The translations under genes were made by a program, and so were the position numbers. Below the pieces are notes generated by a model. It worked only from the letters and a program-made list of their open reading frames with translations. It had not been told where the DNA came from and did not search any database. From Anopheles merus (lineage: Eukaryota; Arthropoda; Insecta; Diptera; Culicidae), in assembly GCF_017562075.2 (NCBI RefSeq), contig NC_054084.1:32443158-32507157 (forward strand): a stretch of 64,000 nucleotides of DNA. Reading direction: 5' to 3'. The number at the start of each line of letters is the position of its first letter. Position 1 is the stretch's first letter. Shown piece by piece: positions 57,301-64,000 of this stretch.

Positions 57301-58842
57301 AACAAGCAGGAGCCTGCTGGAAAAGCGCTAATAAGCGCGCTTGTGTCATGCAAACTGCATACTTTAAGGCGCCAATTTGTACGAGGCTTTTGCAAAGTAA
57401 CGGAAACTGATAATATAAAAACAAACGCTCTTAAATTATGCAAATCACAAAGCAAAACACAACCTCTCTAGCGCTTCAGCCAACGCCTTGTTTGGCTTGC
57501 GTTATACAGGAACCTTTGAAGTAGGTCTCCTGGGTAGGATTTTTTCCTGTTTGGTCGTCTTTAACGAAAGCGAAAGTACAGAGCTAATGTGGATGCGGCA
57601 TGCGGCGGGCTATCGCACGGAATTATCGGATCGGTGGCCGTGGTTTGGGCAATGAAAAATGTCGCCAATCATTTCCTCATTCCCGGGGCCATTAGAAAAC
57701 ATCCTTCTGAAGCAGCAGCAGCTATCCATTCAAAAAATAGCAGCGCAACTCCAAACTAGGCTCTCGGTTGGCAGTAAAGTAATAAAACATCTCCACAGAA
57801 AACAAAACAAAAACACGAACCTATCCTAGAGAGCTGGAGAGCTTTTCCCATTTTCCATTCCTCCTTTTCATGCTGTTTGGCTCACTTAAAAAACTCAATC
57901 GTTCCCATTAGGCCCAGCAAAGCGAGAAGGGAAAAACATCACACAGAATCACAGTCTTTATTTTATCGGGATGCCTTTAAGCGCAGATAAATGCGAGCCA
58001 ACGAGTGGAGTGGCGCGGATAGTAAAACTCTTAGCAAAACGAGTTACAGAGTGTGGTGATATGAGGGATAGACCACCATGGGCTGAACTTTTTGCGTTTG
58101 GAAAGCAGACACACTCACTCGAGCTACGTTAAGATTGGGTTTGTGTTGTTGCTTGCTTTGGCGCGCGCGAGCTACAAGGAAACGTTACAAATCGCTTACA
58201 CGATTGCAGCAATGCGTGCCGGGAAAGCAAATTCTATCCAACACACACACACACCCGCTTAACTTACTGAAGAGTGCGAGGATTCTGAATTTCTGCCAGA
58301 ACAAACCACCGAAACGAACGAAGGAACGATCAGCAAACCGAGACAGAACAAAAAAAAACACGAACTTAACCAAACAACAAAACCTTCCGCCTTAATCACA
58401 TTGCCTTCGAGGGGCAAAACAAAAAAAAACTGCCACGCCGAACGTGATGAAGGGAAAAGTTTGTGGCAAAATAAAATAAATTTGTGCTTCCGTTGCTTCC
58501 GTCGCAGCCAGAATTGCGCGAGCGTGCGTTGTCGCGCTCCACGCCCTGTGTGTTCCCTGTGTGCAAACTTTTTTTTTTTCCTATGCATGGAGGGTATTTT
58601 TTTTCTATCGAGTGAAACTTTCACCTCCCACCAGTCGCTCTTGAATCTTGAATTGTAGATTTTTTGCAAGATTTTCTGTTTAGATTTTCGGGTGGGGGAC
58701 TGCTGTTGTTTTTTTTTTCTTTTTCTTTTGCTAGCGCAGGGGAGGATTGATCCCGACAGTTTGTTCTTTTTCACGTTTTTCGTTCACCCTCGACAGCAAA
58801 TAAATCTCGTGTGCTTCGGGTGGCCAAGAAATGCCACCATAA
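54312..58842. other. Ordinary non-coding sequence with homopolymer runs
   Basis: Contains C14 at 56304-56317 and G15 at 57012-57026. Frames of 98-129 codons on both strands at 55004-55403 overlap, and the 82-codon minus-strand frame at 54443-54691 is unrecognised. A TCAG|GTGAGA donor-like site follows a GT tract near 56137. No mobile element was seen. Confidence 0.5.
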
Positions 58843-59391
58843 AAATGCGCTCGGTATGCATATCCTGTGGCGGCGGCTGCTGTATTTTGTGACATTCACG
58901 GTGAACACAAATCAGCGGGCTGTTTGGGGGGTATCGGGGAACATGTCGACGACTCAGCCCAGAAAATCAAGCCGAAATTCGTCCCTGTGAAAGGCAAAGA
59001 GCGTACGGAAAATACTTTCAATTCACCTTATCAGCATCTCGGGAGCTGCAGTGGGGCATATCTCGTAAGGCTTTTCTTCGGTTGTAATCGGGCTTTTGTG
59101 TTTGCAAACACAATCGTTGTCCTGTTACGTGAAGACACACTTTTTTTTTTTGGTCGGTTAGTGGAGAATAGGAAGAGCTCCCGAAGGAAATTCCAAACAA
59201 ACTCGGAGCCAAACAAAAGATTGATTATGTGGGTTGATGGGATGGGGGAGGTGCAAAACCCGTGGAACCCAAATCAAGCTATCGACAGGGCGAGAAGGGA
59301 AAGGAAAGAGCGAGGAGTCAGTCAGTGGAGACCCAAAAAACAGGCCAATGTATTTACGGGGCCAGAAAATCTATTTTTCCTTGTTGAAAAA
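58843..59391 (+). other. 175+ codon open frame without recognised product
   Basis: The frame is open from 58843 to a stop at 59392-59394 and has no ATG in its first two thirds. Part of the translation (KIKPKFVPVKGKERTENTFN, later NPWNPNQAIDRARRERKERG) has balanced, protein-like composition, and the opposing frames are shorter. No domain is recognised. A CTC|GTAAGG donor-like site lies at about 59063. It could be part of an exon or chance. Confidence 0.25.
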
Positions 59392-59394
59392 TAA

Positions 59395-59569
59395 ATCAAT
59401 GTGATAAGAGCGCCTGTGCGGAGCTCGAGAGGAGAGTAATCACTCTTTTCAGTTGGAATTTGGAGTGTCAGGATTGGAACAGTGGTTGCAGGGATTACAA
59501 TATTTGTCTCACTTTTTTGAGGTTCACACAAAAATGCACCACAACAGTCCTGGAGGGCTTCAGAGCAGC
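59395..59569. other. Non-coding spacer
   Basis: No recognised feature. Confidence 0.4.
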
Positions 59570-59850
59570 TCATTCGTACGTATTACTGAACTCATTAGCT
59601 CTCCTGATTTTACTCTTTGATAGCTCAACTCGCTCATTCTTCGCTCGAAAGAACTCTTTTGTGATTAATTTCACTCTGATTCTTCACGCCGAGTATCTCA
59701 TCACTCCTTCACGATTCAAATCACTCTGATTGAGTCGATAACCTGCTCGGAGTGCTGGTGAGTTGGTTGAGTTCAATCTTGCAGAATTGAGTTCCCACTA
59801 CATTGCTGGATTCAAATCACTCATTCGCTCTTATTCAGAGCTCACAGCTA
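59570..59850. repeat. Degenerate CTCATTCGCTC/ATTCAAATCACTC repeat
   Basis: Words CAGCTCATTCG, CAACTCGCTCATTCTTCGCTC and AATTTCACTCTGATTC recur. GATTCAAATCACTC appears twice as an exact 14-mer (59713-59726, 59809-59822). This is another decayed, cryptically simple block. Confidence 0.5.
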
Positions 59851-59924
59851 CATGCAGACCTAATTGAAGATGCTTGATATCTTTTTGAGGTTTATGAAAC
59901 AGAGTTTGCAGAGATCCTCAAGAT

Positions 59925-59989
59925 GAGGACTCAGGATATTCTTGAGACTCAGGATATCTTTGGGATTTAGAATATCCTTGGGATATTCG
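59925..59989. repeat. 19-bp tandem repeat, about 3 copies
   Basis: GAGGACTCAGGATATTCTT, GAGACTCAGGATATCTTTG and GGATTTAGAATATCCTTG follow one another, then a partial GGATATTCG. On the minus strand this gives a repeated PKDIL-like peptide, which is a translation of the repeat. Confidence 0.8.
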
Positions 59990-61520
59990 TCCAAATAACA
60001 ATTTTTGTTTATGAATACATTATTTCGATATTTTTCCATACTCAAAGCTATCCTACAACAATATTGATGAGGACCAAGTACAGAATATACATTGAATAGC
60101 TGACACACATGTGCCTAAATTAATGCTTTTTCATTTACAATATCGAACCTCTTCCATCTCCCTCGGGAGGCTTGTCAATGCTGGGTCCCATTTGGCATTA
60201 AATAATAATAAACGCACGTCGAACGCTTTGTGTTCCGCGCTGTCAAATGGCGCCGCACCGCACCGCAAACGACGTCCAATATTGGGCACGATGGCACGAT
60301 AACGACGACAGCGCTACAAGCTACATCGAGAAGAAGGAGCGAGTAACACAGTAACATCGGGTATTCAATGATCGACGACATTTGGGGCAAGATTTATGGA
60401 AAAATGTCTCCACCGCCGAGTGCCGCCGAAAGTCCGCCCTTCAGCATTGAATAGAAAACTAGAATGTATGTGCAGCAGCAGGGGGGAGAAACACCGGCGG
60501 AGCAGGCAAAAAAAAGATGATTAATCATGTCTTTCACTTGGCATGCTGCTGGTGATGGTCCACTCCTCCCCCCTCAGCAGCACATACACGCAAATGTTCT
60601 TGTCAACATGCGTATACGTCATTGGGTACTTCCTCCATCGCCCCGTTGTGCTTTTTCAGGCTTTTGCCGAAAAAAAGGCACCAGCTTTGCATATTACTTC
60701 TTTCAATCAACGTGTGTGTATGTGAGTGTGTGTCTATGACACGCAATGATTCAAAAATGTTCATTTCACCTCTGCGTGACCCACAACACATAGAAAGCAA
60801 CCGCTCCTTTTAACAAATCGCGTCCTTCATCAATGCGTTTCTGGTCGGGGGGAGTTTTGAAACATCGATTAAACGTCAACTGAGCTGATTCTTCCGCATC
60901 CTCTTCTTCTTCTACCAGCATCAGCAGCAGGAACTAAGCTGTTAGAATTGAAACACACCCACACACACACACATCGTACCCTTTCACCTCCATCCCTCTT
61001 TCATGTATCCTGGAATTGAGGTTTGAGTGACATCTAAAGCATATAAGCACAAAATGGAGGCAATTCCCCAAAAAAGCAACCAAAAATGCCCTTAAAATGC
61101 TCGCCCTAACAACGGGATCGAATTCAGCTAGCCCGGGGAAATCGTAGCAAAAAAAAAAGCAACCTTCCAACTTCCTCCCTTGTTTCCCCTCCCCACGGTG
61201 TAGCGCTAGGGAAAGTGTTTTCCGATGAAAGTTTTCAATCGTCCTCGTTTTTGGATGAGTGATTTTTGGGGGAGAAGAGAGCGTAAAATGGGACGGAGCT
61301 GGGACGAGTGCGGCCGCTCACGCCAGGAACACAATTAGTGTCTGACGAATGCGAAAAAAGGATCTTTCCTCCATTCCTCCTCCTCTTTCCCACACACACA
61401 CACACACACACACTTTTAGTTCCCACCGTGTTTTTTCATCGATTGAAATGAACAGAGAGAGTGCGAGAAAGAGGAAAAAAGGCTACAAAACCCGAAAATG
61501 AGGCCACGCAGCAGCAAATA

Positions 61521-61521
<1 letters not shown>
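59990..61521. other. Ordinary non-coding sequence
   Basis: Short CA tracts near 60957-60972 and 61391-61412. No gene or mobile element was seen. Confidence 0.5.

Positions 61522-61558
<37 letters not shown>
61522..61558. repeat. (AC)18 microsatellite
   Basis: An uninterrupted AC tract of 37 bp. Confidence 0.97.
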
Positions 61559-61562
<4 letters not shown>

Positions 61563-61597
61563 CACAGACCGGAACAACCGGATGTCCGACCCCGAGT

Positions 61598-62056
61598 TTG
61601 TGGGGGGAGGGAGGGGCGGTGAATGGGGTAGTAGGGCGGTTTGAAAAGAAGATGAGATTGTTTATGGAAGTGCCATCAATAATTCATGGCCAATGCCAAA
61701 CGCCGGCCGGGCCGGGGACCTTCGCCGGGCGGGCGAAGGGTGCGAGAATATTTCTCACTGTCCCCACACCCCACCCGACCCTTCCCCTCGGACGCGTCAT
61801 CTCTCCACGCTTTGCCCCGCTGGCCGTTTTCTTTTTTGACAGGTGTCATACTAGACCCGGGGAGGACTGGAGCGACCTTTCTTTATCGCGGTATCAACGC
61901 ACGACCTTTTTTGCTTGTGCTTTATTTTGGTGGAGGTTGATGTGGGAGGTTTTTATTTTGTTTGGTAGTCTCTTCTTTTTCTTATGCTTCTTTTCTGAGC
62001 TATGCTTGTTATTTTCTCGGAAAAGTTTTGAAGTCCAAGCGAGCGAGCTGTGTCAG
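61598..62056 (+). CDS. Candidate exon with a perfect donor (unrecognised)
   Basis: A 185-codon plus-strand frame (61598-62155) passes through a textbook donor TGTCAG|GTAAGG (GT at 62057). Before it the translation includes a long hydrophobic stretch from T-rich DNA (ALFWWRLMWEVFILFGSLFF), which could be a membrane segment or simply composition. After the donor it ends TSDEDEGKTSN. No acceptor, ATG context or family supports it, and the donor may belong to a non-coding exon. Confidence 0.18.
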
Positions 62057-62154
62057 GTAAGGCCGCGTCTGCCCGGCGGCATACCTTCCGGATATTTTTC
62101 CGGTGCCACCGGAGCTGGAACGAGCGATGAGGACGAAGGGAAAACAAGCAACTA

Positions 62155-62159
<5 letters not shown>

Positions 62160-62215
<56 letters not shown>
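62160..62215. repeat. (GA)23 microsatellite followed by G10
   Basis: A 46-bp GA tract runs directly into ten G residues (62206-62215): a pure polypurine block of 56 bp. Confidence 0.96.
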
Positions 62216-62629
62216 TGAGGTAAGGGATTTTTAACTCCCAAAAACATTTTAAAGATGGAAAGTGTTGGCTGTACTGGCGTCTGCCAAGCGTCTGTTTGGT
62301 GTGATGTAATGGTGAGGAAAAAAGGGTTTTAATTCATTTTGGAGCGAATGGTTTAAGCGATATTTTTTTGGTAAACAAGGCTTCCCATTAGAAACTTTTT
62401 TCCAGTTCGGTTGAAGGATTAAAAAAAACATCTCAGAAGGACAACCGACTGTACTTCTGTATTAAAAATGGAAGCGAAAATGATGTAAAAAATTAAACTG
62501 ATTTAATATTCGCTTCTTTGGGAGGAGTTCATCGACAGTAGTATTTGAAGTAATCCCTCACAACTCCAATCCGACTCTGGCTACTTACTGTTAGTGCGAA
62601 TTCGGCTGTAGCAAAGTCGGAATCATTAG
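62216..62629. other. AT-rich non-coding sequence
   Basis: No recognised feature. Confidence 0.45.
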
Positions 62630-62990
62630 TTCTTCCCAGAGACAGAGTCGTCCTGAGTTGTCCTGAGTCGAGCGGAGTCGTAAGTTGACCGGTGACGTTC
62701 CATGCTTGAGTGTATTTTTTCCTCAGTCGCTTTGCGCGTGCGCTTCTAAGACAGACCATTCTTTCGACTTTACCATTCAGGAGTCGAAGTTGGAGAAGAC
62801 GACCCAAACACAACTCCGGACGACCTGCACAACTCCGGACGACCTGCACAACTCCGGACGATCCAGACTTCGATCGACTCCTACTTCCGGAACTCCAGAT
62901 GGCTCCAGACGATTCAAAACGGTTCCTGATAATGCTGGGCGGATCTACCTTTCGAAGTTGGCTCAAAAATTTTCGGAGTCGGATCTGCGA
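62630..62990. repeat. GAGTCG-family repeat with a 19-bp tandem core
   Basis: GAGTCGTCCTGAGTTGTCCTG-like units near 62647-62682 are followed by inverted CGACTCC/AACTCCGGACGA units. The exact 19-mer CAACTCCGGACGACCTGCA occurs at 62811-62829 and 62830-62848, and 13 of its bases recur from 62849. The block ends with TTTTCGGAGTCGGATCTGCG, close to the flank TATTCGGAGTCGGATCGGAG of the array at 39966-40200, so both belong to one dispersed family. The 160- and 143-codon frames across it are repeat translations. Confidence 0.8.
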
Positions 62991-64000
62991 CGACTTCACA
63001 TTTGTTGCCAACTTAACCTATCTCTAATAGAACGCTTAAACTCAACATCAACAAACCCTAAAAATTGGAGAATTGCTCGAGGATTTAGTGCTGAGTTTAT
63101 GCCTCGTTTTTTTTAATATTTTGCTTCTTAAAGGTTTAAAGAATCGATTAAAGGATTTTTCTTTTCAAATATTTGAGTGTCAAAAGTATTGAAAAAGAAG
63201 ATTTGCATATATCTGGGATTCACTTGGAAGTTGTATTACCCTTGTACTGTGCTTGGGGTAATACTTGAAATATCCCAAAAACCATCGACAATGTATTTGG
63301 ATGCTTAGAAAAGAAGCAAATCACATTTAAATTCTCAAATGAATACCATTTATCTTCTTTAAAATAAAATAATTATCTATTATTTATGTTTATATTAATC
63401 CATGCTTGTTAAACAACCAAGCGCAAACCCTTGTTCTTTGGCGACCCTTGCACCCTTCCATTTAGCAAATGATGAATTTTCCGCTATTTGAATAGATTTC
63501 TCACAGAACGCGCAGCGCACATGATCCCTTACAAAAACACACTTCAGCAAACACACACACACACACACACAACCAGAGCCAATTTAATAAATCGTAAATC
63601 ACATCACCGACTGCAACCGTCATACGCATATACGAAGGCTAGTTAATGCGTTCAGCCAAGTGTTGCACGGGGTTTTTATTTCTCTAACTCCCCCTTTGCC
63701 CAGGCCTTTGCACCGGACCCCGCAACAAAGTCAACACACACAAAGTAACTAGCGTCGTCTGTTTACGCACACACCCAGCAGCACAATTTTGCTATTTCCA
63801 ACCGGCCCAAGAACCGTCGTCCACCCATACTGCACACTCTTGTCTTTTGCAAACTCGCTTTTCTTTTTCCCTCCCCCCGTTATGTGTGTTTCTATGTGTT
63901 TCTAGCAAAGCAAAAAAAACCCCTCAACCCCTGCAGGAATAAGTCGTACGTGTGTGCAAACGTGTGCAAGAGTGTTGTGTTTCCATCGGGGGGGGGGGTT
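62991..64000. other. AT-rich then ordinary non-coding sequence
   Basis: Contains a 9-bp perfect hairpin GTATTACCC/GGGTAATAC (63233-63241, 63256-63264), a short CA tract near 63551-63570 and a G11 run at 63988-63998. No gene or mobile element was seen. Confidence 0.5.

Noticed and set aside
62529..63116. Overlapping 160- and 143-codon frames on opposite strands
   Set aside because: Both are translations of the GAGTCG-family repeat, whose register keeps several frames open.

Overview
The window looks like non-coding DNA from a mosquito, most probably Anopheles. The main evidence is a complete SINE at 21160-21876 that I recognise from memory as SINE200 (the tRNA-derived Anopheles SINE with a GAA-repeat tail), plus a second SINE200 3' fragment at about 10206-10270. 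Dense (CA)n and other microsatellites, 5'-truncated LINEs with insect-type C-termini and several short TIR elements agree with this. The species cannot be fixed from sequence alone.

I recognise no intact host protein-coding gene, rRNA or tRNA. Most open frames are short, lack a family signature, overlap other frames or translate microsatellites. A few stretches have good splice-site geometry and protein-like translations (around 14.4, 27.05, 40.9, 43.6, 45.6, 47.7, 49.3-49.9 and 62.0 kb). They are listed as low-confidence exon candidates without function. The window is best read as a large intron or intergenic interval, possibly crossed by a few exons.

Layout: 1-20 kb is mostly unique sequence. 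It is broken by a degenerate GATCCGGATCA repeat (1.3-1.8 kb), a hAT-like MITE (2353-2652), a degenerate GAGCGTGT repeat (5.3-5.6 kb), a 400-bp polypurine GAA tract grown from a SINE200 tail (10.2-10.66 kb), an A-rich block with a 206-bp-offset duplication (13.2-14.1 kb), TTTA arrays (16.6-17.1 kb) and a foldback element (19174-19352). The 21-23.1 kb stretch is the richest: a SINE200 interrupted at its B box by a LINE with a target-site duplication, then a 1,055-bp TA-flanked element carrying eight copies of an 18-bp motif. At 31.0-32.5 kb there are two LINE fragments, one on each strand. Between 34.4 and 38.1 kb the plus strand is strongly T/pyrimidine-rich, with a possible antisense 3'UTR reading. 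At 39.96-40.2 kb and again at 62.6-63.0 kb there is a 10-bp-period GAGTC repeat family. A Tc1/pogo-like MITE lies at 48540-48917. The remainder is unique sequence with long CA/GT/GA and homopolymer tracts.

Repeats and mobile elements concentrate in AT-rich islands, while the intervening sequence is of more even composition. The most unusual items are the nested SINE/LINE with duplicated B box, the 18-bp motif array in the TA element, the dispersed decamer family, and the SINE-tail origin of the giant GAA tract.
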